The notes beneath the pieces were generated by a model. That model saw only the letters and a list, made by a program, of their open reading frames with translations, did no database searches and was not told the origin of the DNA. A DNA stretch of 64,000 bases, from positions 124,001 to 188,000 of the forward strand of contig CAVUID010000017.1 in NCBI GenBank assembly GCA_963741495.1, read 5' to 3'. The DNA is from Sulfurimicrobium sp963741495 (GTDB lineage: Bacteria > Pseudomonadota > Gammaproteobacteria > Burkholderiales > Sulfuricellaceae). Below, in pieces: positions 9,368-18,510 of this stretch; the stretch's first letter is position 1; each line of letters starts with the position of its first letter. The position numbers were made by a program, and so were the translations under genes.

Positions 9368-9760
9368 TTAGGCGGTAGCTTCTTCAACCACTTCAGCATC
9401 AGGGGCACGATCGACCAGTTCCACAATCGCCATGGGTGCATTATCACCCAGACGGAAGCCACATTTCAGAATACGCAGGTACCCTCCATTGCGGGTCTGG
9501 AAACGTGGGCCCAGTTCATCAAACAGTTTAACCACAATCTCACGGTCACGCAGACGGTCAAACGCCAGACGACGGTTCGCCAAAGAAGGCTTCTTGCCCA
9601 GAGTAATCAGTGGCTCAGCGACGCGGCGCAATTCCTTGGCCTTTGGCAACGTAGTCTTGATGACTTCGTGACGCAATAGAGAGTTGGCCATATTGCGCAG
9701 CATTGCCAAACGGTGGCTAGTGGTGCGATTAAGTTTGCGATTAGATAAACGGTGACGCAT
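9368..9760 (-). CDS. rplQ: 50S ribosomal protein L17
   Basis: 130 residues beginning MRHRLSNRKLNRTTSHR, the L17 signature, with a C-terminal extension past the E. coli-like core (APDAEVVEEATA). Last gene of the alpha group, 46 bases after rpoA and just before the terminator hairpin. Confidence 0.97.
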   Translation of the reverse strand: MRHRLSNRKLNRTTSHRLAMLRNMANSLLRHEVIKTTLPKAKELRRVAEPLITLGKKPSLANRRLAFDRLRDREIVVKLFDELGPRFQTRNGGYLRILKCGFRLGDNAPMAIVELVDRAPDAEVVEEATA

Positions 9761-9806
9761 GACAAATCCTTATTTTAGAAGTCCCCTGAATCGGCAGTGC
9801 CGATAA

Positions 9807-10790
9807 TCAGGCCTTTTCCAGACCGACAGGCGGCCAGTTTTCCAGTTTCATACCCAACGTGAGACCTTTTGAAGCCAGCACGTCCTTGATTTCGTTCAGA
9901 GACTTGCGTCCCAAGTTAGGTGTTTTCAGCAGTTCTGTTTCAGAGCGCTGAATCAGGTCACCAATATAGTAGATATTTTCTGCTTTCAGACAATTGGCTG
10001 AACGAACAGTCAATTCCAGGTCATCAACAGGACGCAGCAGAATCGGATCAACCTGCGGGCTACGAGGCGCTTCGACTTCTGCCGGCGTTCCCTTCAGCTC
10101 AGCAAATACAGACAACTGATCAACCAGAATTCGAGCAGCGTAACGAATGGCTTCTTCAGGGTCGATCACACCATTGGTTTCAATCTCAACCACAAGCTTA
10201 TCAAGATCAGTGCGCTGTTCAACACGTGCACTTTCAACAGCATAGCTGACACGGCGAACCGGGCTAAAAGAAGCATCCAGCAACATCGCACCAACCAGAC
10301 GCTCTTCATCCGCAACACGGCGCACACTGACTGGAACATAACCACGACCTTGCTCGATCTTGATCGTCATGTTCAATTTTCCACCCTTGGTCAGATGCGC
10401 AATGACATGACCAGGATTGACGATTTCGACATCATGCGAAGATTCAATGTCAGCCGCAGTAACCGGGCCTTCGCCACTCTTTGAAAGAGTTAACGTAGTT
10501 TCACCACGATTATGCAGTTTAAGTGCAATGCCCTTCAGGTTAAGAAGAATATCCACCACATCTTCCTGAACGCCATCAAGGGACGAATACTCATGAACCA
10601 CACCATCAATCTGTACCTGTGTTATTGCATAGCCAGGCATGGATGATAAAAGAATGCGACGTAGCGCGTTGCCAAGCGTATGACCATAGCCACGTTCAAA
10701 CGGCTCCATGGTCACCCGGGCACGCATGGGTGTTTGACTCTGGACGTCAACTATCCGAGGTTTAAGAAACTCAGCGGCACTGCTTTGCAT
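9807..10790 (-). CDS. rpoA: RNA polymerase alpha subunit
   Basis: 327 residues. The N-terminal domain (about 1-233) has the dimerisation motif GYGHTLGNALRRILLSSMPG. The C-terminal domain (about 250-327) has RSANCLKAENIYYIGDLIQR, which corresponds to the UP-element and activator-contact helix, and NLGRKSLNEIKDVL. Fourth gene of the alpha group between rpsD and rplQ. Confidence 0.98.
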   Translation of the reverse strand: MQSSAAEFLKPRIVDVQSQTPMRARVTMEPFERGYGHTLGNALRRILLSSMPGYAITQVQIDGVVHEYSSLDGVQEDVVDILLNLKGIALKLHNRGETTLTLSKSGEGPVTAADIESSHDVEIVNPGHVIAHLTKGGKLNMTIKIEQGRGYVPVSVRRVADEERLVGAMLLDASFSPVRRVSYAVESARVEQRTDLDKLVVEIETNGVIDPEEAIRYAARILVDQLSVFAELKGTPAEVEAPRSPQVDPILLRPVDDLELTVRSANCLKAENIYYIGDLIQRSETELLKTPNLGRKSLNEIKDVLASKGLTLGMKLENWPPVGLEKA

Positions 10791-10825
10791 GGATCGTAAT
10801 TCCTCTAAATTGGTTGCTTGCTCAA

Positions 10826-11455
10826 TTATTTCGAGTACAGCTCGACTACGAGGTGCTCGTTAATTGTAGCTGGCAGTTCTGCGCGTTGCGGCTTGGCTTT
10901 AAACGTACCCTTCAGCGCCTTGACATCAACTTCAATCCACTCAGGGAAAGTGCGCTGCTCGGCGGCTTCCGCAGCACCTTTAACACGCAGGTGAGTCTTG
11001 GCACGCTCAGCAACCTCAACGACATCGCCTGGTTTTACCTGATACGAAGGAATATTGACCCTACGACCATTGACGAGAATGCCATTGTGTCGAACAACCT
11101 GACGAGCCTCAGTACGCGACGCACCAAACCCCATTCTGTATGCAACATTATCAAGACGGCATTCAAGCAATTGCAACAGGTTCTCACCGGTAATGCCACG
11201 CACACGATCAGCTTCCTGGTAATAACCGCGGAATTGCTTCTCAAGAATACCGTAGATGCGGCGGAGCTTTTGTTTTTCACGCAACTGAACGCCGTAGCCT
11301 GAAAGGCGAGTATTCTGCTTCTGACCATGCTGGCCAGGGGCATAACTCCTTCTCTCTACCGAACATTTGTCAGTAAAGCATTTTTCACCCTTGATAAACA
11401 GTTTTTCTCCCTCGCGGCGGCACTGACGGCACTTGGGGTCAAGATTTCTAGCCAA
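10826..11455 (-). CDS. rpsD: 30S ribosomal protein S4
   Basis: 209 residues. Four N-terminal cysteines (C9, C12, C26, C31) form a zinc-site pattern lost in E. coli S4 but kept in many betaproteobacteria. The S4 RNA-binding domain follows (LECRLDNVAYRMGF, then VRHNGILVNGRRVNIPSYQV). It is a primary 16S binder; in E. coli it also represses the alpha operon, and whether it does so here is not shown. Confidence 0.97.
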   Translation of the reverse strand: MARNLDPKCRQCRREGEKLFIKGEKCFTDKCSVERRSYAPGQHGQKQNTRLSGYGVQLREKQKLRRIYGILEKQFRGYYQEADRVRGITGENLLQLLECRLDNVAYRMGFGASRTEARQVVRHNGILVNGRRVNIPSYQVKPGDVVEVAERAKTHLRVKGAAEAAEQRTFPEWIEVDVKALKGTFKAKPQRAELPATINEHLVVELYSK

Positions 11456-11485
11456 AGTAATTCTCCTGCAAAAATATTTGCCGTA

Positions 11486-11875
11486 TTAAATGCGGCGCTT
11501 CTTGGGCGGGCGACACCCGTTGTGCGGAATCGGAGTTACATCGGTAATTCCGGTAATCTTGAACCCTACTGCATTTAGTGCGCGCACAGCAGATTCACGA
11601 CCAGGACCGGGGCCCTTGATTCGAACTTCCAGATTCTTTACACCGCACTCCTGAGCAGCCTTACCGGCATGTTCAGCAGCAATCTGCGCTGCAAAAGGAG
11701 TACTCTTGCGCGAACCACGGAAACCGCTACCACCAGATGTTGCCCAGGAAAGAGCATTACCTTGGCGATCAGTAATCGTGACAATAGTATTATTGAAAGA
11801 TGCGTGAACGTGTGCAATGCCTTCTGCAACATTCTTCTTAACCTTCTTACGCACCCGTACATTAGCTTTAGCCAT
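11486..11875 (-). CDS. rpsK: 30S ribosomal protein S11
   Basis: 129 residues with the S11 core GIAHVHASFNNTIVTITDRQ and the basic C-terminus PHNGCRPPKKRRI. It is a platform protein contacting mRNA near the exit. Second gene of the alpha group. Confidence 0.97.
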   Translation of the reverse strand: MAKANVRVRKKVKKNVAEGIAHVHASFNNTIVTITDRQGNALSWATSGGSGFRGSRKSTPFAAQIAAEHAGKAAQECGVKNLEVRIKGPGPGRESAVRALNAVGFKITGITDVTPIPHNGCRPPKKRRI

Positions 11876-11904
11876 AATTTATCCTTTACTTATCCGCTGA
11901 CTGA

Positions 11905-12261
11905 TTATTTGCGGATAGCTTTGCGCGGACCCTTGCGAGTGCGCGCGTTAGTGCGGGTACGCTGGCCACGGACTGGCAAGCCACGACGATGACGCAAGCC
12001 ACGGTAACAACCGAGGTCCATCAGACGCTTAATGCTCATCGTAACTTCACGGCGCAGATCGCCCTCAACGACAAACTTACCTACTTCGTCGCGTAACCGT
12101 TCAACGTCGCTATCGCTCAGGTCTTTAATTTTGGCTGACGTGTTAACGCCAGCAGCAGCACAGATTAATCGCGACCGGGTGCGCCCAATGCCATAAATGG
12201 CAGTTAACGCAATCTCGGTGTGTTGATGGTTAGGGATATTTACCCCAGCAATGCGGGCCAT
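11905..12261 (-). CDS. rpsM: 30S ribosomal protein S13
   Basis: 118 residues beginning MARIAGVNIPNHQHTEIALT, with the C-terminal tail GQRTRTNARTRKGPRKAI that reaches the P-site tRNA. First gene of the alpha group. A good promoter lies 42-70 bases upstream. Confidence 0.97.
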   Translation of the reverse strand: MARIAGVNIPNHQHTEIALTAIYGIGRTRSRLICAAAGVNTSAKIKDLSDSDVERLRDEVGKFVVEGDLRREVTMSIKRLMDLGCYRGLRHRRGLPVRGQRTRTNARTRKGPRKAIRK

Positions 12262-12302
12262 GCGGTCACTCCCAACAGCTAATTATAATGGAAAAACGTC
12301 GA

Positions 12303-12331
12303 ATTATATCAGCAAACAAGGCAACAATCAA
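12303..12331 (-). promoter_or_regulatory. alpha-group promoter overlapping the rpmJ stop codon
   Basis: Read on the minus strand: TTGATT (12326-12331), 17-base spacer, TATAAT (12303-12308). The -35 box contains the rpmJ TGA. Predicted start is near 12296, giving a leader of about 35 nt before rpsM. A second TATAAT-like hexamer lies in the leader. Confidence 0.75.
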
Positions 12332-12441
12332 CCTTGACGTTGCTTGTGGCGCGGATCATCACAAATCACACGTAGAACACCTTGCCGCCGAACCATTTTG
12401 CATTTACGGCAGATTTTTTTAACAGAAGCACGAACTCTCAT
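12328..12441 (-). CDS. rpmJ: 50S ribosomal protein L36
   Basis: 37 codons, ATG at 12439-12441: begins MRVRASVKKICRKCKMV and ends PRHKQRQG. Zinc-ribbon ligands C11, C14, C27 and H32 are all present, so this is the zinc-binding form. It lies between infA and rpsM; its stop codon is inside the -35 element of the next promoter. Confidence 0.96.
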   Translation of the reverse strand: MRVRASVKKICRKCKMVRRQGVLRVICDDPRHKQRQG

Positions 12442-12485
12442 TTGTTATCTCCTTAAAACCATTGTCAGCCACTGCCGACAGAATA

Positions 12486-12704
12486 TTACTTGGCACGAAA
12501 AGTTATTCGTGCTCTGGATAGATCGTAGGGCGTAAGCTCAACAGTAACTTTGTCACCTGGCAAAATGCGAATATAGTGCATACGCATTTTTCCAGAAATG
12601 TAGCCAAGTACTACATGGCCGTTTTCAAGCTTGACACGAAATGTAGCGTTTGGAAGATTTTCAAGTACCTCCCCCTGCATCTCAATCGTGTCTTCTTTCG
12701 ACAT
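12486..12704 (-). CDS. infA: translation initiation factor IF-1
   Basis: 72 residues, a single OB fold: MSKEDTIEMQGEVLENLPN, then GHVVLGYISGKMRMHYIRI. It occludes the A site during initiation. Its place between secY and rpmJ is usual for betaproteobacteria, whereas E. coli keeps infA elsewhere. Confidence 0.97.
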   Translation of the reverse strand: MSKEDTIEMQGEVLENLPNATFRVKLENGHVVLGYISGKMRMHYIRILPGDKVTVELTPYDLSRARITFRAK

Positions 12705-12726
12705 TCAATTAATCCGTTCTTTCAAA

Positions 12727-14045
12727 TTAGCGTGGCAATACGCCGCCACCTTTGAAATTTGCTTTCTTCAACAGGCTCTCATACTGATGAGACATCAGAT
12801 AAGACTGCACCTGAGTCATGAAATCCATTGTCACAACCACAATAATTAACAATGAAGTTCCACCAAAGTAAAAAGGAACATTCCACTTTACGATCAAAAA
12901 CTCAGGCAGCAGACATACCAAAGTAATATAAATGGCACCAGCCAGAGTCAAACGAGCCATAATGCGATCAATATACTTCGCTGTCTGATCGCCAGGACGA
13001 ATCCCCGGCACAAATGCGCCACTTTTCTTCAAATTGTCGGCGGTTTCCTTCGGATTAAAAACCAGGGCCGTATAGAAAAAACAAAAGAAAATAATTGCAG
13101 TAGCGTAAAACATCACATACAAAGGCTGTCCCGGCGAAAGGGTGGAACCAATATCCTTCAGCCAACTCATATTCTCACTACTACCAAACCAGCCAGCAAG
13201 TGTCGCTGGAAACAGAATAATACTGGACGCAAAAATCGGAGGTATTACGCCAGCCATATTCAACTTAAGCGGCAGGTGAGAACTTTGGCCCCCAACGATC
13301 TGACGACCGACTTGGCGCTTGGCATAATTCACAAGAATCTTGCGTTGTCCGCGTTCCACAAAGACTACAAATCCCGTCACTGCGATCGAAGCAATAAACA
13401 ACATGATCACCAGCGGAATCGAGAATGCGCCCGTACGGGTCAATTCCAACGTGCCTCCAATTGCACTTGGCAAGCCAGCAACAATACCCGCAAAGATGAT
13501 AATCGAGATCCCATTCCCTATGCCACGCTCGGTAATTTGCTCACCAACCCACATCAGGAACAGGGTGCCGGTTACCAATGTAATCACCGTAGTCACCCGG
13601 AACATCAAACTTGGATCTATGACCAAGCCTGGCTGCGCCTCAAGTGCAATCGCTATACCTATACCCTGAAACAGTGCAAGTGCAACAGTTCCATAACGCG
13701 TGTACTGGGTTATTTTTTTACGCCCGGCTTCGCCTTCTTTCTTTAACTGCTCAAGCTGAGGCGAGACAACCGTCATTAACTGCATAATGATAGATGCCGA
13801 GATATAAGGCATGATCCCAAGTGCAAAGACCGTAAAACGCGATAGCGCACCACCAGAAAACATGTTGAACATGCCCAGTATGCCACCCTGCTGGGACTTA
13901 AAAAGTTCAGCAAGAACGGTTGGGTCAATTCCGGGGACTGGAATGTGCGCACCAATTCGTAAACAATAAGCGCGCCCAGAACAAACAGCAAACGCTGCTT
14001 GAGATCCGAGTATTTTCCCGCGGAACCTACGCTCGAAGTAGCCAA
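12727..14045 (-). CDS. secY: preprotein translocase subunit SecY, one base missing near 13960
   Basis: The central channel of the SecYEG translocon, ten membrane helices, 439 residues after correction (E. coli has 443). The N-terminal part (ATSSVGSAGKYSDLKQRL through GALIVY) and the rest (RIGAHIPVPGIDPTVLAELF onward) are in different frames. Restoring one base near 13958-13961 (TAC-CGA-ATT) joins them exactly. The start appears to be TTG at 14045 with a GGAG ten bases upstream, since no in-frame ATG fits the family start. SecY is essential, so the deletion is most likely a consensus error. Confidence 0.9.
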
Positions 14046-14052
14046 GAAATGA

Positions 14053-14493
14053 TTACTCCAGACCTGCCACGTTACCGCCAGCAGCTTCAATAGCCGCTCT
14101 TGCACCCTTGGTCACAAGAATTCCCTGTAACTTAATAGCCTTCTCGACTTTTCCACAGAGAAACACTTTGGCACCCAAACAAGAACCTGGCACAACACCA
14201 GCCTGCTTAAGAACCAACAAATCAACTGAATCTACAGGCAAACCGTTCAGCGCAGACAAACGCACCTGCGCCACGTTACCCTTAGTCAGGGACTTGAATC
14301 CACGCTTTGGCAAACGACGTTGAAGTGGCATCTGACCACCTTCAAAGCCAACCTTGTGAAAACCACCGGCACGAGACTTTTGACCTTTGTGACCACGACC
14401 AGCAGTTTTACCAAGTCCACTTCCAATTCCACGTCCTACACGGCGTTTGGAATGCTTACTGCCTTCAGCTGGCTTTAGAGTATTTAGTTGCAT
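14053..14493 (-). CDS. rplO: 50S ribosomal protein L15
   Basis: 146 residues: MQLNTLKPAEGSKHSKRRVG followed by the Gly-rich GSGLGKTAGRGHKGQKSR extension that threads into 23S rRNA. The start is one base from the rpmD stop, and the stop lies eight bases before secY. Confidence 0.97.
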   Translation of the reverse strand: MQLNTLKPAEGSKHSKRRVGRGIGSGLGKTAGRGHKGQKSRAGGFHKVGFEGGQMPLQRRLPKRGFKSLTKGNVAQVRLSALNGLPVDSVDLLVLKQAGVVPGSCLGAKVFLCGKVEKAIKLQGILVTKGARAAIEAAGGNVAGLE

Positions 14494-14682
14494 TTATTCC
14501 TCGCACTTCAAGAGGTAGTTAACCTTGTTGATCATGCCACGGTTTTCAGGCGTATCCGCAACCTGAACCGAATGGTTCAAGTGACGAAGTCCAAGCCCAC
14601 GCACGCATGCACGATGTTTTTGAATTGTACCAATCGTGCTCTTGACCAAAGTAACTTTCAGGGTTTTGGCTGTATTCGACAT
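14494..14682 (-). CDS. rpmD: 50S ribosomal protein L30
   Basis: 62 residues from the ATG at 14682 (MSNTAKTLKVTLVKSTIG), with the family motif HRACVRGLGLRHLNHSV. An upstream in-frame ATG is rejected because it lies inside rpsE. Confidence 0.95.
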   Translation of the reverse strand: MSNTAKTLKVTLVKSTIGTIQKHRACVRGLGLRHLNHSVQVADTPENRGMINKVNYLLKCEE

Positions 14683-14686
14683 TTTA

Positions 14687-15193
14687 TTACCCCAGAATTT
14701 CTTCCACAGATTTGCCACGTTTCGCGGCAATCTCTGATGGTGTATTCATCGCCTGCAGACCATTAATGGTCGCGCGAACCAGGTTGTACGGGTTGGTTGA
14801 ACCAATACATTTTGCAAGTACGTTATGCACGCCCATTACTTCAAATATTGCTCGCATCGGACCGCCAGCAATAATTCCGGTACCTTCAGAGGCAGGCTGC
14901 ATGTAAACCTTGGCTGCGCCATGTTCACCAATAACCGCATGATGCAAAGTGCCATTCTTCAGGTTCACCTTGACCAGATTGCGACGTGCCTCATCCATAG
15001 CTTTCTGCACAGCAACAGGCACTTCCTTTGCCTTGCCTTTGCCCATGCCAATTCCGCCATCACCATCACCAACCACGGTCAGAGCTGCAAAACCCATAAT
15101 CCGGCCACCCTTTACAACCTTGGTGACACGGTTTACCGAAATCATCTTTTCACGCAAGCCGTCGCCGCGATCTTCCATATCCATTTTTGCCAT
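14687..15193 (-). CDS. rpsE: 30S ribosomal protein S5
   Basis: 168 residues. The double-stranded RNA-binding-like N-domain (LREKMISVNRVTKVVKGG) and GDGDGGIGMGKGKAKEVP loop are typical of S5. Two tandem ATGs occur; the second has the better distance to the upstream GGGGA. The protein affects decoding fidelity. Confidence 0.96.
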   Translation of the reverse strand: MAKMDMEDRGDGLREKMISVNRVTKVVKGGRIMGFAALTVVGDGDGGIGMGKGKAKEVPVAVQKAMDEARRNLVKVNLKNGTLHHAVIGEHGAAKVYMQPASEGTGIIAGGPMRAIFEVMGVHNVLAKCIGSTNPYNLVRATINGLQAMNTPSEIAAKRGKSVEEILG

Positions 15194-15205
15194 CATCGTC
15201 CCCGC

Positions 15206-15559
15206 TTAGAACACCAAGCCGTTTTCACGCGCCGCTTCGGCCAATGACTTCACTCTGCCGTGGTACCTGAAGCCGGAGCGGTCAAAAGCTACTTTTTCAA
15301 TCCCAAGACTCTTGGCCTTGTCAGCAATTCGCTTGCCAACAATTGCAGCAGCCGCCGCATTGCCGCCATTTGACAATTCCTTGCGCACATCGGCCTCAAC
15401 CGTAGACGCACTTGCAAGAACTTTACCGCCCGATGCATCAATGATCTGGGCATACATATGGCAGTTGGTGCGGAATACTGACAGCCGAACCACCTTCAAC
15501 TCTGCGAGTTTGGCACGGGTTTTACGTGACCTGCGCAAACGAGCTTGATTTTTATCCAT
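15206..15559 (-). CDS. rplR: 50S ribosomal protein L18
   Basis: 117 residues: basic N-terminus MDKNQARLRRSRKTRAKLAE, then RLSVFRTNCHMYAQIID and the C-terminal FDRSGFRYHGRVKSLAEAAR motif. It binds 5S rRNA. Confidence 0.97.
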   Translation of the reverse strand: MDKNQARLRRSRKTRAKLAELKVVRLSVFRTNCHMYAQIIDASGGKVLASASTVEADVRKELSNGGNAAAAAIVGKRIADKAKSLGIEKVAFDRSGFRYHGRVKSLAEAARENGLVF

Positions 15560-15573
15560 GACTCTAGCCTCGA

Positions 15574-16107
15574 TTATTTCTTCTTGGTTTCCTTGATCAC
15601 TACCACCTCATCGGAGTAGCGAACACCCTTGCCTTTATATGGCTCCGGGCTACGATAAGCGCGAATATCAGCCGCGACCTGACCAACCTGTTGTTTATCA
15701 ACACCTTTGACAACAACTTCCGTCTGCGTCGGTGTTTCCACCTTCACACCGACAGGCATCTTGTGTTCAACAGGGTGAGAAAATCCAAGGGACAGGCTCA
15801 GCAGATCGCCTTTGGCCTGTGCGCGATAACCAACACCAACCAGCGTCAGCTTGCGTTCGAAACCCAGCGAAACACCCCTGACCATATTTGCAAGCAACGC
15901 ACGCATCGTACCTGACATCGCATTTGCCTGAATCGAGTCATTCGCAGCAGCACACTGGAGATTATCACCATCACGCACTACTGTAATATCAGCAGTCATT
16001 GCTTGAGTGAGCACCCCAAGAGGGCCTTTAACCGTTATTTCATTCGCAGAAATATTCACTTCCACGCCGGATGGCACAACCACCGGATTTTTAGCTATTC
16101 TGGACAT
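15574..16107 (-). CDS. rplF: 50S ribosomal protein L6
   Basis: 177 residues with the duplicated L6 fold: MSRIAKNPVVVPSGVEVNI at the start and the C-terminal signature RSPEPYKGKGVRYSDEVV. It lies near the factor-binding site of the 50S subunit. Confidence 0.97.
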   Translation of the reverse strand: MSRIAKNPVVVPSGVEVNISANEITVKGPLGVLTQAMTADITVVRDGDNLQCAAANDSIQANAMSGTMRALLANMVRGVSLGFERKLTLVGVGYRAQAKGDLLSLSLGFSHPVEHKMPVGVKVETPTQTEVVVKGVDKQQVGQVAADIRAYRSPEPYKGKGVRYSDEVVVIKETKKK

Positions 16108-16119
16108 GCATTCACCTCA

Positions 16120-16515
16120 TCATGCCACGACACACAGGACTTCACCGCCAACACCGCAAGCACGAGCCTTGCGGTCTGTCATTACCCCCCTGGAGGTAGA
16201 GACTATAGCGACACCCAAACCATTCATAACTTTGGGCAAATCCTGACTGCCTTTGTAAATACGCAAACCCGGACGACTTACGCGCTGAATTTTTTCAATG
16301 ACTGGACGACCAGCGTAGTATTTCAGCTGCAACTCAAGCAAGGGCTTACCCTCTTCATCACGAACCCCGAAATCTTCGATATAGCCTTCTTCTTTCAATA
16401 CACCAGCAATAGACACCTTGACCTTGGAAGACGGCATAGAAACCACAACCTTCTCGGCTTTTTGCGCATTCCGGATACGGGTCAGCATATCGGCGATCGG
16501 ATCACTCATACTCAT
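16120..16515 (-). CDS. rpsH: 30S ribosomal protein S8
   Basis: 131 residues: MSMSDPIADMLTRIRNAQ and the C-terminal STSRGVMTDRKARACGVGGE. It binds 16S helix 21. In E. coli S8 is the spc-operon repressor; no equivalent mRNA target was identified here. Confidence 0.97.
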   Translation of the reverse strand: MSMSDPIADMLTRIRNAQKAEKVVVSMPSSKVKVSIAGVLKEEGYIEDFGVRDEEGKPLLELQLKYYAGRPVIEKIQRVSRPGLRIYKGSQDLPKVMNGLGVAIVSTSRGVMTDRKARACGVGGEVLCVVA

Positions 16516-16529
16516 TCTGTATTCTCCCG

Positions 16530-16835
16530 TTACCAGCTGGCCTTGGTCATGCCTGGAATCTCTCCACGCATAGCCAGATCGCGCAACTTACTACGTCCAA
16601 GCCCAAACTTACTGTATGTTCCACGCGGACGACCAGTTAATGCGCATCGATTACGCAGACGAACTGGACTGGAGTCTCGCGGCAACTGCTGCAACTTTAC
16701 CCGAGCAGCATATCGATCTTCGTCACTAAGCTTTTCGTTGCTAATGATTGCATTTAGCTCAGCACGCTTAGCAGCATATTTCTTAACCATCTCGCGACGC
16801 TTAAGATCACGGTTTATCAAGGAAGTTTTTGCCAT
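16530..16835 (-). CDS. rpsN: 30S ribosomal protein S14
   Basis: 101 residues from the ATG at 16835 (MAKTSLINRDLKRREMVKKY), ending GEIPGMTKASW. This is the long form without the CxxC...CxxC zinc site, as in E. coli. A longer in-frame extension overlaps rplE and is rejected. Confidence 0.96.
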   Translation of the reverse strand: MAKTSLINRDLKRREMVKKYAAKRAELNAIISNEKLSDEDRYAARVKLQQLPRDSSPVRLRNRCALTGRPRGTYSKFGLGRSKLRDLAMRGEIPGMTKASW

Positions 16836-16842
16836 ATCGACC

Positions 16843-17382
16843 TCAGTTCTTGAACGGGAAGCTAAACGCAGCCAGCAAGGCGCGCGCTTCTTCATCAGTT
16901 TTGGCAGAAGTTGTTATAGTGATATTCATACCACGGAGCGCATCAATTTTTTCGTATTCGATTTCCGGAAAAATAATTTGCTCCTTCACGCCCATGTTGT
17001 AGTTCCCACGACCATCAAAGGACTTACCAGAAATTCCACGGAAATCTCGAATTCGCGGGATTGCAACGGTTACCAGGCGATCCAGAAATTCATACATCTG
17101 CACTTTGCGAAGAGTCACCTTGCAACCTACAGGATAACCTTCACGAATCTTGAAGCCAGCGATAGACTTCTTGGCATTGGTCACAACCGGCTTTTGACCC
17201 GCAATCTTCTGCATATCACTAACCGCATGCTCCATAACCTTCTTGTCCGCCACCGCCTCACCCACACCCATATTGAGTGTGATCTTTTCAATCCGAGGCA
17301 CTTCCATCACGGATTTGTAGCCAAACTGCTCTTTGAGCTGCTTTGCTACAGTTTCCTTATAAAAATCATGCAAACGAGCCAT
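16843..17382 (-). CDS. rplE: 50S ribosomal protein L5
   Basis: 179 residues: YKETVAKQLKEQFGYKSVME, then KITLNMGVGEA and RDFRGISGKSFDGRGNYNMG. It binds 5S rRNA and contacts P-site tRNA. Confidence 0.97.
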   Translation of the reverse strand: MARLHDFYKETVAKQLKEQFGYKSVMEVPRIEKITLNMGVGEAVADKKVMEHAVSDMQKIAGQKPVVTNAKKSIAGFKIREGYPVGCKVTLRKVQMYEFLDRLVTVAIPRIRDFRGISGKSFDGRGNYNMGVKEQIIFPEIEYEKIDALRGMNITITTSAKTDEEARALLAAFSFPFKN

Positions 17383-17391
17383 GTTAATTCC

Positions 17392-17706
17392 TTACGCGTC
17401 AATCACTTCGCCGTTGGACTTGAAAAAACGAACCTTTCGACCGTCTTCCAGTTGCCTCACACCAACACGGTCAGCCTTTTTAGTAGCGGGATTAAACAAT
17501 GCCACATTTGAAATCTGAATTGGCATTTCCATATCCACGATACCGCCAGCAGAGCCCTTCATTGGGTTAGGCTTTTGGTGTTTTTTAACTTTATTAGCAC
17601 CCTCAACCACAACCTTGCCTTCAAGAAGACGAAGAACTGCACCACGCTTGCCTTTGTCTTTACCAGTAATGACAATAACATCATCACCTTTTCTAATTTT
17701 GTTCAT
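17392..17706 (-). CDS. rplX: 50S ribosomal protein L24
   Basis: 104 residues with an N-terminal KOW motif (IRKGDDVIVITGKDKGKRG). It is an assembly initiator for the large subunit, placed between rplN and rplE. Confidence 0.97.
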   Translation of the reverse strand: MNKIRKGDDVIVITGKDKGKRGAVLRLLEGKVVVEGANKVKKHQKPNPMKGSAGGIVDMEMPIQISNVALFNPATKKADRVGVRQLEDGRKVRFFKSNGEVIDA

Positions 17707-17716
17707 TATCAGCCCC

Positions 17717-18085
17717 TTACAGAACTTCAGGCGCCAGCGACACGATCTTCATGAATCGCTCAGTGCGCAACTCACGCGTGACCGGCCCGAAAATACGGGT
17801 GCCAATTGGCTCGAGTTTATTATTCAGGAGAACAGCAGCATTTCCATCGAACTTTACCAACGAGCCGTCTGGACGACGAACCCCCTTGGCAGTCCGGACA
17901 ACCACTGCGTTATAGACATCGCCCTTCTTGACGCGTCCACGCGGTGCTGCATCCTTGATAGTTACTTTGATGATATCGCCGATAGCGGCGTAGCGACGCT
18001 TGGAGCCACCCAACACCTTAATGCACATAACCGAGCGCGCACCGGTATTGTCGGCAACATCCAGCCGAGTTTGCATCTGAATCAT
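17717..18085 (-). CDS. rplN: 50S ribosomal protein L14
   Basis: 122 residues from the ATG at 18085 (MIQMQTRLDVADNTGARSVM); an ATG four codons upstream is less usual. First gene of the spc group, preceded by a 160-base gap holding a promoter and a small hairpin (18116-18133), as expected for a new transcription unit. Confidence 0.96.
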   Translation of the reverse strand: MIQMQTRLDVADNTGARSVMCIKVLGGSKRRYAAIGDIIKVTIKDAAPRGRVKKGDVYNAVVVRTAKGVRRPDGSLVKFDGNAAVLLNNKLEPIGTRIFGPVTRELRTERFMKIVSLAPEVL

Positions 18086-18211
18086 GAATTTCTCCAACTT
18101 AAGCCGTCCATGCCTCGGTTCCTTGCAGAACCGGAGCGAATGACAACGGTCAGTTTTGGTTCCCTACAGCAGCGACAGCCACTTAAAGGGGGTTCGCCAA
18201 CAAAGACGGCA

Positions 18212-18240
18212 AGTATATATTGATTTTCTTTTTACCGCAA
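18212..18240 (-). promoter_or_regulatory. spc-group promoter between rpsQ and rplN
   Basis: Minus-strand TTGCGG (18235-18240), 17-base spacer, TATACT (18212-18217). Predicted start is near 18205, leaving an untranslated leader of about 120 nt before rplN. The leader contains a 6-bp hairpin at 18116-18133. The position matches the spc promoter of E. coli. Confidence 0.75.
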
Positions 18241-18249
18241 GAAATGAAA

Positions 18250-18510
18250 CTAAACAGCCTTTTCAACCAACTTGCTTACACGCCAAGCCTTTGTTCTGGC
18301 AATTGGACGACACTCTTGAATTTCAACAAGATCTCCCTCTTGAAATTCATTATTCTCATCATGTGCGTGGTACTTCTTAGAACGGCGAATAATTTTGCCG
18401 TACAAAGGGTGCTTCACCTTGCGCTCAACAAGAACCGTAACCGTCTTGCTCATCTTGTCACTTACAACACGCCCGATCAGCGCGCGCGTCATTACTTTAG
18501 CATCGCTCAT
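18250..18510 (-). CDS. rpsQ: 30S ribosomal protein S17
   Basis: 86 residues; OB fold with GRVVSDKMSKTVTVLVERK and HPLYGKIIRRSKKYHAHDE. Last gene of the S10 group; its start overlaps the rpmC stop by four bases, and the spc promoter follows. Confidence 0.97.
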   Translation of the reverse strand: MSDAKVMTRALIGRVVSDKMSKTVTVLVERKVKHPLYGKIIRRSKKYHAHDENNEFQEGDLVEIQECRPIARTKAWRVSKLVEKAV

